Positions 27,161 to 34,978 of a DNA stretch of 64,000 nucleotides are shown in pieces. Made by a program: the position numbers and the translations under genes. The notes beneath the pieces are model-generated. The model did no database searches. It was not told the DNA's origin and worked only from the letters and a program-made list of their open reading frames with translations. The stretch's first letter is position 1. The number at the start of each line of letters is the position of its first letter. Origin of the DNA: Pantoea sp. Mb-10. Its GTDB lineage: Bacteria > Pseudomonadota > Gammaproteobacteria > Enterobacterales > Enterobacteriaceae. The stretch covers positions 372,001 through 436,000 of the forward strand of contig NZ_JAJSDX010000003.1 of assembly GCF_021272205.1 (NCBI RefSeq). Reading direction: 5' to 3'.

Positions 27161-28556
27161 TCTCATCACTGACCGCGGGCATGGCGAGCCAGTTCTCCAT
27201 CGCCGCGCCCGCATCAAGCACCCCGTTATCATCAAACAGGCGACCGACCAGCTGCATACCCAGCGGCAGTCCGTCTGCCGTCAGGCCGAGCGGCAGACTG
27301 AGTGCAGGGTTGCCGGTGACGTTAAAGGGGATGGTCTGCGTCGGAATCACATGGCTGGCCGGCGGCCAATCCTGCGAAAACTCATCAAAGTGCGGCGCCG
27401 CCCGCAGGGTGCCCGGAAACAGCAGCAACGAATAATGCGAAAACAGCTCGGCGTTCAGCCAGCCAGTGAGTTCGGTACGCAAGCGGAAGGCATCGAGCAA
27501 CTCGGCTGCCGTAATTGTCGCGCCGGGAAAGATACGCTGAAAGGTAAAGCGACCATATTCAGCGCCGCGTTCGCGCAAGGTGTGCTGATGAACCGCAAAG
27601 GACTCCGCCGCCATAATGACACGCCCGCACGCGTTAAACAGGGCAAAGTCCTTGAATCTCACCTCATCCACCTGCGCGCCCGCGTCCCTGAGAAAGCCCA
27701 CGGCGCGATCCATCGACGCAATCAAGGCCGGGTCGGTATGGGGGTTATCGGTCAACAAATGTCGTGGCCAGGCGATGCGACGGCCCGACCACGTGACGGC
27801 GCGCGGGGTGAAATCCAGCGCACGGCGAACGGTGGTGGGATCGGCCGGGTCATGTCCGGCAATCACCTGCAACACCCGGCGGGTATCGTCACTGAAACGC
27901 GTTAAAGGCCCGCAGTGATCCAGCGTCCAGGAGAGGGGAAATACGCCCGCCCGTGAGACGAGGCCGTAGGTAGGCTTAAAGCCCACCACCCCGCATAAAC
28001 AGGCCGGGCCGCGAATCGAGCCGCTGGTATCGGACCCGAGGGCAACCGGCACCAGCCCCGCCGCCACGGCGGCGCCTGCTCCGGAGGACGATGCGCCGGT
28101 AAAATGCGCCCGGTTCCAGGGATTGCGCGCCGGCGGAAAAGGCAGCTCATGGCTGGGCCCACCCAGCGCAAATTCATGTGTCGCCAGTTTCCCTAAATAG
28201 ACGCCGCCCGCTGCTGCCAAACGAGCCGCCACGGTACTGCTGCGCGCAGCACGATGCTGCAACATCACGTGTGAATGGCAGGTTGTCGCCTCCCCTTCTA
28301 CGTCGAAAATATCTTTAAGCGCATAAGGAATACCGGTTAACGGCCCCACCGGTGCGCCCGAGGCCAGCCAGGCGTCGGCGCGCTGTGCATCGCGATAAGC
28401 TCGCGCCCGGTCAACATGAATAAAGGCATTCAGCCCCGGATTGAAGCGATCGATACGCGCCAGAAAGTACGCCGTTAACGCCACCGAAGTCATCGTCTTC
28501 TGCTGCAAGCGGCGCGCCAGTTCAGCCAGCGAAAGAAGGTGCAGGGCGTTATTCAC
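27126..28556 (-). CDS. amidase-signature hydrolase (AtzE/GatA-like)
   Basis: 476 residues from a GTG at 28556 that overlaps the stop of the preceding small gene by 8 nt. The amidase-signature triad is visible: Lys in YALKDIFD, the cis-Ser/Ser pair in GASSSGAGAAVAAG and GSDTSGSIRGPA. Such enzymes hydrolyse amide bonds of small molecules or act as amidotransferases. Pairing with the AtzG-like subunit upstream resembles the AtzE-AtzG and GatA-GatC pairs. Last gene of the leftward operon. Confidence 0.88.
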   Translation of the reverse strand: MNNALHLLSLAELARRLQQKTMTSVALTAYFLARIDRFNPGLNAFIHVDRARAYRDAQRADAWLASGAPVGPLTGIPYALKDIFDVEGEATTCHSHVMLQHRAARSSTVAARLAAAGGVYLGKLATHEFALGGPSHELPFPPARNPWNRAHFTGASSSGAGAAVAAGLVPVALGSDTSGSIRGPACLCGVVGFKPTYGLVSRAGVFPLSWTLDHCGPLTRFSDDTRRVLQVIAGHDPADPTTVRRALDFTPRAVTWSGRRIAWPRHLLTDNPHTDPALIASMDRAVGFLRDAGAQVDEVRFKDFALFNACGRVIMAAESFAVHQHTLRERGAEYGRFTFQRIFPGATITAAELLDAFRLRTELTGWLNAELFSHYSLLLFPGTLRAAPHFDEFSQDWPPASHVIPTQTIPFNVTGNPALSLPLGLTADGLPLGMQLVGRLFDDNGVLDAGAAMENWLAMPAVSDEIMLRQQADSAA

Positions 28557-28755
28557 GGGTGGCCTCGTAATGGTAAACGACCGCTTCCGGGAAAAAGCCG
28601 TTGGCCGGTTCAGCGTGGGCAACACGGCACGCGTCGATTTGCGCCACCGCCTGCCGAAGCTCGATCACGCACTGTAACGTGCCCGCGCGCCAGGCCGGCG
28701 GCACGTCGATGGCGGTGCGCGCGATGCAGTGTTCAAAAAGCTGGTGTGGATCCAT
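28549..28755 (-). CDS. AtzG-like small amidase subunit
   Basis: 68 residues from the ATG at 28755 (MDPHQLFEHCIARTAIDVPP), with the pattern of short AtzG/GatC-like partners: an N-terminal helix, then PPAWRAGTL and a second helix. It overlaps both neighbours (M28 peptidase by 23 nt, amidase by 8 nt), indicating tight co-expression. AtzG stabilises AtzE in cyanuric acid breakdown; I infer the same structural role here. Confidence 0.72.
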   Translation of the reverse strand: MDPHQLFEHCIARTAIDVPPAWRAGTLQCVIELRQAVAQIDACRVAHAEPANGFFPEAVVYHYEATRE

Positions 28756-30370
28756 ACGGTTCGCCCCCCGGCGTGTGCGTGGCTGTGCAGATCTGAAAAT
28801 AATCGGACGCGGCAAAGATCGCGCCGAGTAAGGCCGTCGTCTCGACAGTGAGCGCCAGCCCCACGGTGTCAGCGGACTCGCGCAGCAGCGCCTTGCCGTG
28901 GCGGCCATCGGCCCCAATGGCGCATAGGTGCAGCAGCGCAAGGTAGCGCTTGTCCCGTGCAATCAAACTCTCAAGGGCCTGCCGCAGCGGCGTCGGTAAC
29001 TGTTGGATAAGCCGCCGGAGGTTCAGTGGCCCGGCCCAGCGGCCCAGCACGCCGTTGGGCTCTGGAGGAATAATCGGACGCAGCGGCACAATCTGTTCGG
29101 GCGCCAGCGCCTGGAGTTGCATTGTCAGCGCCAGCGCCACAGCAACGGTGCGCTTCATCTCTGTGACGGAGACTTTATCGGGCAGATCGGCCGCCGTATG
29201 GTTAAACCTGTCGTCGAGATGGCACAGCTGCAACGCCGCGCAGTTACGCGACGCATCGCTGTGGTTCACAAACAACGCGTGATCGGAAAAGCCGTGAAAA
29301 GGCACGCTGACCCAGGAGCCGGGATGTCCGGCGGTCAGCGCAAAAACGTCCTGCATCAGCGTTCTGGCCATCTCTCCCAGCGGGGAGGCCAGCCGGGAAG
29401 GTGGCAGCTCAACGCACATCGGCGATCCGCATCGTTCCGGATCTTCGCCGACCATATCCAGATTAATCACCGCAAGCGGGCCCGGCAGATGGCGTCGTTG
29501 ATACTGCATGGCCGCCACGCCCAAAAACTCCGGTCCCCAGATCACCCGAAGCGGATAGCGCAGCGTGTTAGACCGTGCCGTGAGATGCTGCACCAGCCTC
29601 GCGACCTCCAGCGCAGCGCTCACGCCGGAGGCATTGTCGTTCGCCCCGGCGCGCGAATGGCACAGATGGGCGGTGATCCAGATCTCCCGTTCACCCGGCA
29701 TACCGGGGATCGACGCGCTCACCACGGGCATGATCGCTTCATCATCAATCACAATTTCAACGTCCGCCGCGATGTCGGCGCGCGCCAGATCGCGCAGCTC
29801 GTCCGGCAGCACGCTGAACGCGAATAAGCGACAGCCGGGCGGCAGTTCCAGACGCCCACGCCAGTAACGACCACTGTGCGGGTCAAAACGGGCAAACGCA
29901 TCGGTGATCACGCCCGCTGCGCCCCGCTGCTCAAGGTGCGCCAGCAGACCGGCGGTCGGATAGTCTGCCGCCGGAATCAGAACAATTTTCCCGTTAAGAT
30001 CGGTGGCCGCATCCAGCCACACCAGCGGGAACGCACCGCAGGCTGCCGCCGAATAGGTGGCGAGCGTAAACGGCTCACGCTGGTGATCCAGCGTGCAGGC
30101 CGGATGACGTAGCGACAACGTCGCCTTGACCGGCGTCCAGGCCATCGGGGCCTGGAAATCCCACCAGCGCTGGGCCCCATCCGCCGCGAAAGTCTGTATC
30201 TCGACGTCGCGCATCCCTCGCGCTTCCGCCGCCCGTGCCACCACCGTTGCCGCTGCCATAATGCCTTTTGAGGCTTGGTAACGGTCAAATGCCCCCAGCG
30301 CATGGATCACGTCAAACATCTCGCCTCCACTGCTCACCCTCAACGCCCATTCCAGCCAGTTCTGCGTCAT
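28733..30370 (-). CDS. M28-family aminopeptidase with DUF4910-like N-terminal region
   Basis: 545 residues from the ATG at 30370 (MTQNWLEWALRVSSGGEMFD). The metallopeptidase part shows zinc-binding residues in HLCHSRAGANDNASG, the catalytic/metal stretch INLDMVGEDPE, and a late DDRFNHTAADLPD segment. The N-terminal half (WWDFQAPMAWTPVKATLSL) resembles the DUF4910/PA-like portion of these proteins. No signal peptide. A peptidase following an exporter and modifying enzymes is compatible with leader removal or product release. Confidence 0.82.
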   Translation of the reverse strand: MTQNWLEWALRVSSGGEMFDVIHALGAFDRYQASKGIMAAATVVARAAEARGMRDVEIQTFAADGAQRWWDFQAPMAWTPVKATLSLRHPACTLDHQREPFTLATYSAAACGAFPLVWLDAATDLNGKIVLIPAADYPTAGLLAHLEQRGAAGVITDAFARFDPHSGRYWRGRLELPPGCRLFAFSVLPDELRDLARADIAADVEIVIDDEAIMPVVSASIPGMPGEREIWITAHLCHSRAGANDNASGVSAALEVARLVQHLTARSNTLRYPLRVIWGPEFLGVAAMQYQRRHLPGPLAVINLDMVGEDPERCGSPMCVELPPSRLASPLGEMARTLMQDVFALTAGHPGSWVSVPFHGFSDHALFVNHSDASRNCAALQLCHLDDRFNHTAADLPDKVSVTEMKRTVAVALALTMQLQALAPEQIVPLRPIIPPEPNGVLGRWAGPLNLRRLIQQLPTPLRQALESLIARDKRYLALLHLCAIGADGRHGKALLRESADTVGLALTVETTALLGAIFAASDYFQICTATHTPGGEPYGSTPAF

Positions 30371-30384
30371 GCTTCGCCTCGTGG

Positions 30385-31557
30385 TCAGTAATTGTCCGAG
30401 AGTTTTTCCTGCATGCTGAGTGCGCTGGAGGCCAGCAGCACCAGGGTGCCTGACACAAACAGCGCTCCCATCACGCCCAGCACCATGCCGGTCGAGACCT
30501 GATTGCCCCACAGGGCATACAGCCCCAGTGACACAGGAATGAACATTTTGAAAATGCTGCCGGTGATCCCATTGATCTTGCCGAGATCCTCTGCGGGGGC
30601 CACCACCAGGCGGTAAGTGCGCACGCAGACGATATAAAGAGAGAACAGGAAGGATTCACAAAACAGCATGGCACCCAAGGTGACGGGCGTAACGTGCAGA
30701 CTGGTGAACAGGTAGGCGACGCCAATCAGCGGGATGCTGTAGGCCAGCACCCGAATCACGCCGACGCGTTGCTCAATATATTCTGACAGCCAGGAGCCGC
30801 TGAGGGCCCCCAATCCGCCAACGGCGAACAGCAGCCCCACCTGAAAATCCGTGAACGCAAAGCTGGATTTCGCGCAGTACATCACCACCACTTCAGACAC
30901 CACGATCACGGCATTGGCAAAAGCCGTCCACCACGACAGCACCCACAGATTACGCAGGCGGTAGAGCGCGCGGAAGCCGTAGACTACATCGGGGATAAAC
31001 GGCTTTTTTGCCCTGACAGGCGGACGCCGAAAGGTCGCCATGCCCAGCAGCAGGGCCGCCGACAGCAGCACCCAAGAGACGTGCAGCGCCTGGGTGTAAC
31101 TCAACAGCAGCAACAGCGCCCCAATGATGGCCGGCCCGGCGCTCTCCATGACGTTGGTCACCATATTGGTATAGCGGTTGTAGGCAATCAGTCGGTTATC
31201 GGGCAAGGCGGTGCGCGACTGCACAATCAGTGCGTTGTTGGCAAAGTAGGTCATGCCCATCAGCATGAACACCAGCAGGAAAAGCAGATGCGGGGCGGGC
31301 GCACCGTATCCCGCCAGCAGCACCAGCACCGCCGCCTGCCCCAGCGTCCCGAAGGTAAACCCCCGGCGACTGCCGACCCTGTCCACCAAGGCACCAATAA
31401 TGAACCCCAGCACCATAAACGGCAGGTATTCAAACAGCCGCACGTAGCTCATCAAATCATTGGATTGCGTCTGCTGAAAGGCCCAGAGCGGCAAAATAAA
31501 ATTGCTGATTTTCTCCGCAACGGCTTTCAGCATGGCAATGATGATCAGCACGGTCAT
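30385..31557 (-). CDS. MFS transporter, probable product exporter
   Basis: 390 residues with about 12 hydrophobic segments and the MFS loop pattern GALVDRVGSRRGF after TM2. Major facilitator of the drug-efflux type. Overlaps the 112-residue gene by 4 nt and precedes the peptidase by 14 nt. Likely exports the cluster's product and so may give self-protection. Confidence 0.85.
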   Translation of the reverse strand: MTVLIIIAMLKAVAEKISNFILPLWAFQQTQSNDLMSYVRLFEYLPFMVLGFIIGALVDRVGSRRGFTFGTLGQAAVLVLLAGYGAPAPHLLFLLVFMLMGMTYFANNALIVQSRTALPDNRLIAYNRYTNMVTNVMESAGPAIIGALLLLLSYTQALHVSWVLLSAALLLGMATFRRPPVRAKKPFIPDVVYGFRALYRLRNLWVLSWWTAFANAVIVVSEVVVMYCAKSSFAFTDFQVGLLFAVGGLGALSGSWLSEYIEQRVGVIRVLAYSIPLIGVAYLFTSLHVTPVTLGAMLFCESFLFSLYIVCVRTYRLVVAPAEDLGKINGITGSIFKMFIPVSLGLYALWGNQVSTGMVLGVMGALFVSGTLVLLASSALSMQEKLSDNY

Positions 31558-31892
31558 GACGCAGCGCTGTCCCGCATAAAATGGGCCACAAACGCACGGT
31601 CTTCCATAAACACGGGGAGATCGGCCTGGCCGAGCAGTTCGCTCACCTCATGGCGCAAAGGCGTGTCCGGCATCGCCTGGCAAACCGAGCGCAGAAAGGC
31701 GAAAAAGCGCCCCTCCCCGTCCAGCATGGCGATGCGCCCGCGCGTGACAATGGCCCGCTGCGGGAACGTCAGCGGCGTTTCAATGCCCTCCTGCAGCGTC
31801 ATTCTTTTCCATACGCCGCGCAGATCCACCAGCGGCTCCGCTTTAATGGCAATGCCAAGGCTTATCATTTGAAACATCATTGATTGATACAT
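31554..31892 (-). CDS. 112-residue protein of unknown function
   Basis: Starts MYQSMMFQMISLGIAIKAEP behind GGAGGAG. It overlaps the preceding enzyme by 16 nt and the transporter by 4 nt, so it belongs to the operon. I recognise no family, membrane segment or metal motif; basic and hydrophobic residues alternate in the middle (FPQRAIVTRGRIAML). Confidence 0.6.
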   Translation of the reverse strand: MYQSMMFQMISLGIAIKAEPLVDLRGVWKRMTLQEGIETPLTFPQRAIVTRGRIAMLDGEGRFFAFLRSVCQAMPDTPLRHEVSELLGQADLPVFMEDRAFVAHFMRDSAAS

Positions 31893-32830
31893 AACCGCTC
31901 CTCCACCGCCTGTTCGTCGCGATACACCGCATACACTTCATCCTGCATGTCGTAAAACAGGAAATTGAGATACGCCATGTCATCCAGAATTTCATTCTGC
32001 TGCTCGTGGGTAAGCAGTGAGATTTCCGAGAAGTAATGACGTGAGAAATCGGCGTGATCGCCCTGCACATTGATGCGGGCATGGGCCAGATGGCTGTCAC
32101 GTATCCGACGGAAACCCGGAATATCGGGAATACGCTCGGAGAACATCAGCATATCTTCGTCATCCCCTTCATAGAAAAACAGGCTGGCAAAGAACGAATG
32201 CGGCCGACGGAAGGCAATATCCTTGAGGAAATCCATATAGGCTTGAGTTGAAGGAAGCGGGCGCGAGGCAAACACCTGGGCTTCATCCCACGGCGTATCC
32301 AGAAACGCTTTGGCCATGATGCGCTCATGGAACAGCTCCTCTTTGACAAAATCGCGGGCCAGTCCGGCGAGGGCTGGCGAGAAATTGTGCCCCAGAATCC
32401 CAATCAGTGAGGTGATGGCCAGATGGGTGACGTGGAAATATTCCAGCGTCCAGCCCAGCAGCAGACCGCGGTGCTTTTCCGGCTCCAGCAACGCCACGGC
32501 CAGGGGAGTTTCGCCTCGCTCTAACAACCATTTATTATTGACGATGTTAAACAGCCGGTTATAAAACGCATTTCCGGTGCTCCCCAGCGCACTAACGGGA
32601 GCAAAATCGGCGGTATGTTCAAAAACCAGATTGTTTTCCAATAGATATTCGCAAAATGGCGTTGAATCACGATCGGCGCGTCCTGTATTCACTAACGTAT
32701 TCGCTAACTGCTGTGCAGCAATAAACTGCGCGTCATCATCGAAGCTTATTTCGAATACCTGTTCGAAAACATGAAATAAAAAAACACGACCGCGGAATTG
32801 AATTTTGACATCGGAGGGTAAATAGATCAT
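31877..32830 (-). CDS. PqqD-like/PqqC-like fusion: haem-oxygenase-fold metalloenzyme with RiPP-recognition-like N-terminus
   Basis: 317 residues. Residues 1-70 (VFEISFDDDAQFIAAQQLAN ... EYLLENNLVF) have the length and strand-helix pattern of PqqD-type peptide-recognition domains. Residues ~120-300 look like the TenA/PqqC/haem-oxygenase-like fold, with candidate metal ligands H133, E164/E165, H168 and H247/H250. It is the first enzyme gene after the 16-residue peptide ORF. Family members oxidise or cleave amino-acid-derived substrates with O2. The N-terminal assignment is tentative. Confidence 0.6.
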   Translation of the reverse strand: MIYLPSDVKIQFRGRVFLFHVFEQVFEISFDDDAQFIAAQQLANTLVNTGRADRDSTPFCEYLLENNLVFEHTADFAPVSALGSTGNAFYNRLFNIVNNKWLLERGETPLAVALLEPEKHRGLLLGWTLEYFHVTHLAITSLIGILGHNFSPALAGLARDFVKEELFHERIMAKAFLDTPWDEAQVFASRPLPSTQAYMDFLKDIAFRRPHSFFASLFFYEGDDEDMLMFSERIPDIPGFRRIRDSHLAHARINVQGDHADFSRHYFSEISLLTHEQQNEILDDMAYLNFLFYDMQDEVYAVYRDEQAVEERLCINQ

Positions 32831-32879
32831 CAGCAGCCCCTAATAAAAGGCAACAACGGAAATATTCAGTAATAATTAA

Positions 32880-32899
32880 TGGCACAAATCCCTGTGCCA
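32880..32899 (-). terminator. stem-loop after the 16-residue peptide ORF (attenuator-like)
   Basis: TGGCACA GGGATT TGTGCCA, a perfect 7-bp stem 20 bp past the stop of the mini-ORF and before the enzyme genes. Such hairpins let precursor peptides be made in excess of downstream enzymes. Confidence 0.65.
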
Positions 32900-32919
32900 C
32901 TAATCCGCGTTAATAGCTA

Positions 32920-32970
32920 TTACAACGCTGCACTACCACGACGTACTTTTTTCAGTTTCTTCGTATTCAT
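32920..32970 (-). CDS. 16-residue peptide ORF, candidate precursor or leader peptide
   Basis: MNTKKLKKVRRGSAAL then TAA. AAGGAG lies 7 nt before the ATG, a near-ideal ribosome binding site. A promoter (33049-33076) lies upstream and a stem-loop just downstream. The peptide is strongly basic (seven K/R in 16) with a small-residue C-terminus. It heads the operon whose first enzyme has PqqD- and PqqC-like parts. It could be a microcin-C- or PqqA-like substrate, or a translated regulatory leader. Confidence 0.6.
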   Translation of the reverse strand: MNTKKLKKVRRGSAAL

Positions 32971-33014
32971 AACGACTCTCCTTAAAAGATATTCAGGTTT
33001 ATGCATTACGTTCC

Positions 33015-33040
33015 GTTCATTCACGCTGAGGAGAATGAAC
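33015..33040 (-). promoter_or_regulatory. inverted repeat in the 5' leader of the leftward operon
   Basis: GTTCATTC-N10-GAATGAAC, a perfect 8-bp repeat just downstream of the predicted start of transcription. The loop on the RNA contains UCCUC, complementary to the AAGGAG ribosome binding site of the 16-residue ORF, so it could be an operator or an RNA switch. Confidence 0.5.
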
Positions 33041-33048
33041 TGAGGTTA

Positions 33049-33076
33049 GTCTTATCACACCCAAAACAAATGTCAA
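33049..33076 (-). promoter_or_regulatory. sigma70 promoter of the leftward biosynthetic operon
   Basis: On the minus strand, TTGACA (33076-33071), 16-bp spacer, TAAGAC (33054-33049). Confidence 0.65.
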
Positions 33077-33238
33077 ACGAAAGTTACTAACCAGTATCAC
33101 CTAACACCAAGAGCGGCCTCTGCACCTCTCGCAGTTGACGGCTTTATGCAAAAAGCATGCTAAACACGGGCAGCAAGCCCGCGCCGCATAGGGGCGCTCG
33201 AAATCTCGCGCAATGATACTAAGTAGTAACATTCATGC

Positions 33239-33266
33239 TTGACAAAGTATTTGGAAGGGATATAAC
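33239..33266 (+). promoter_or_regulatory. sigma70 promoter of the rightward biosynthetic operon
   Basis: TTGACA (33239-33244), 16-bp spacer, TATAAC (33261-33266), about 80 bp before the 69-residue peptide gene. Confidence 0.7.
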
Positions 33267-33346
33267 TAGCCTTGCTACGTAAATGTTAACGGTTGTTTAT
33301 CATACGTGGCTTAACAGGTATTCCACTTTCAAATGAGGATGTGAGA

Positions 33347-33556
33347 ATGAAAACTGCTTTAAAACAGAACCCAAGCAATAATTTCAACCTGAAAAATGAA
33401 GCTGTAAACCTGATCGGCCATGGTGCACAACATCAGATTGCCGATCTTTCCGTAAGCGAGCTGGAATCAATGCGTGCCAACCGCGCATTTATTCCGGCTT
33501 CCCGATACGGGATTGAAACCATTTGCGGTGCAAGCTGCGAAACCGGCGCACAGTAA
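33347..33556 (+). CDS. 69-residue candidate precursor peptide
   Basis: Starts MKTALKQNPSNNFNLKNEAV behind GAGG. An acidic helix-prone middle (IADLSVSELESMRANRAF) looks like a leader, and the C-terminus ETICGASCETGAQ has the only two cysteines, separated by three residues. It is alone between a strong promoter and a stem-loop at 33563-33584, before a long enzyme operon: the layout of ribosomally made peptide precursors. No known precursor family recognised. Confidence 0.68.
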   Translation: MKTALKQNPSNNFNLKNEAVNLIGHGAQHQIADLSVSELESMRANRAFIPASRYGIETICGASCETGAQ

Positions 33557-33562
33557 ATAGCA

Positions 33563-33584
33563 AAGGCCACATTTCTGTGGCCTT
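33563..33584 (+). terminator. stem-loop after the 69-residue peptide gene (attenuator-like)
   Basis: AAGGCCAC ATTTCT GTGGCCTT followed by ATTT: perfect 8-bp stem, short U run, 7 bp past the stop codon. Probably a partial terminator that keeps peptide mRNA above enzyme mRNA. Confidence 0.75.
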
Positions 33585-33661
33585 ATTTCCATTACACATA
33601 TCAATCGAGAATTAAATAATCCTATAACGACTTACTCTTCAGGGTAATGCGAGGTGATGTC

Positions 33662-34930
33662 ATGTCAGCAAATTTATCGTTAAATTCAGAGGGGCCGTCA
33701 ATCTCTGTTATCACGGCGCACGGTCGTCAACAGCTTATTAGTAATAAAGATGAGCGCTTAATTGACGTCCTGAATCGCAATAATGTTCCGTGGTCGGCGG
33801 TCTCTATTTACCAGCGTAATGAAGATGACGAGACGCTGCACCTTTGCTCCGGCCTGGAGAAGAGAATGGCTGAGTTTGATGCGGACGAGCTGTTGCTTTA
33901 CTTCAACCGTAACGTGAACCCGTTTAAGTTCTCCCCTGAAAACTTCCGCATTGTGCCCGCGTCTGAAGGCGAGCAGCAGTCCACGGAGTACATCTATCAG
34001 GATTTGCAAAACAGCGACGCCAGTGCGCAAAGCTACCTGAAAAAACTGACGCCGGAAGAGTGCCAGACCATCATTGCCCAACGGGTTGCCGATACCATCA
34101 AAGCGCATTTGCCGGAAGGCGCGCACCTGGTGGTCGGCGTCAGCGGTGGCGGTGACAGCAATGCCATGCTGCACGGCCTGAGCCTGATCCGCGACTACGT
34201 ACACGTTCATCCCGTGATCATCATGGGGATCCCAGACTGGGATAAAGGCGTGCCGCGCGCAAAAGCGCTCTGCGAGAAATACCAACTCGACCTCAAAGTG
34301 TTTGATGAAACCGAAGTGAAAGCGCTGCTGGGGATCCCGTCAGACGGAGAAAGTCTGATTGACCGCTTTGAGCGCCATTTTGTGGGCGACGATTTTGAGT
34401 TCCTCGGCACGCTGCTGATACGCCTGTCGCTGACACGCTATGCGCGCGAGTTAAATACCACGTTCATCAGCACCGGTCTGAATCTGGAAGATGTGCTGTG
34501 CGAAAACCTCTATCGCATGACCACCGGCTTAAAGCCTGCGTCCAGCCCGGCGCGTAAAATTGGCGATATGACGCTGGTGATGCCGCTGTGGATGTGTCCC
34601 AAACGGATCATCGACGGCTGCTTCCCGAAATACTCCCTCGACAACTACGAAGCACGCTATCCCTGTTTTTCGCTGGGTCGCAACCTCTACTACAGCGTCA
34701 TTTACACCTTGCAATCGGGCTACCCCGGTTTTCCTGAGCAGATGGCTCGCGGGCTCTCCCTGCTGGCGGAGCACGATCCGGTGGAATACCACCTCGATGA
34801 ACAGCTCGGTTTTTACGTTGAACGGCTGGTCCCGCTCGCGTTACGCCATCAGTTCAAAAAAATGCTTAACGATGCCCAAGGCGCGAGCCTGGACGAACAG
34901 GCAGAAGGCATTCTGCGCACGCAGCCCTGA
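33662..34930 (+). CDS. PP-loop ATP pyrophosphatase-fold enzyme
   Basis: 422 residues from the ATG at 33662 (GAGGTG upstream; an ATG at 33647 is also possible). The PP-loop motif GVSGGGDSNAML is at about residues 159-170, as in TilS/TtcA and asparagine-synthase-type enzymes that adenylate a carbonyl or use sulfur donors. The first ~50 residues (ISVITAHGRQQLISNKDERL) resemble a MoaD/ThiS-like beta-grasp segment. Cysteines at several positions could carry sulfur. First enzyme of the operon; substrate unknown. Confidence 0.72.
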   Translation: MSANLSLNSEGPSISVITAHGRQQLISNKDERLIDVLNRNNVPWSAVSIYQRNEDDETLHLCSGLEKRMAEFDADELLLYFNRNVNPFKFSPENFRIVPASEGEQQSTEYIYQDLQNSDASAQSYLKKLTPEECQTIIAQRVADTIKAHLPEGAHLVVGVSGGGDSNAMLHGLSLIRDYVHVHPVIIMGIPDWDKGVPRAKALCEKYQLDLKVFDETEVKALLGIPSDGESLIDRFERHFVGDDFEFLGTLLIRLSLTRYARELNTTFISTGLNLEDVLCENLYRMTTGLKPASSPARKIGDMTLVMPLWMCPKRIIDGCFPKYSLDNYEARYPCFSLGRNLYYSVIYTLQSGYPGFPEQMARGLSLLAEHDPVEYHLDEQLGFYVERLVPLALRHQFKKMLNDAQGASLDEQAEGILRTQP

Positions 34931-34978
34931 TCCCCGCCCCGACGCACCGCGTCGGGACAACATCACCCTGAGGTTTCT

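Noticed and set aside
29003-29827. 274-residue rightward frame opposite the M28 peptidase gene
   Set aside because: Shadow of a high-GC gene; its sequence (many R, H, Q) has no domain pattern.
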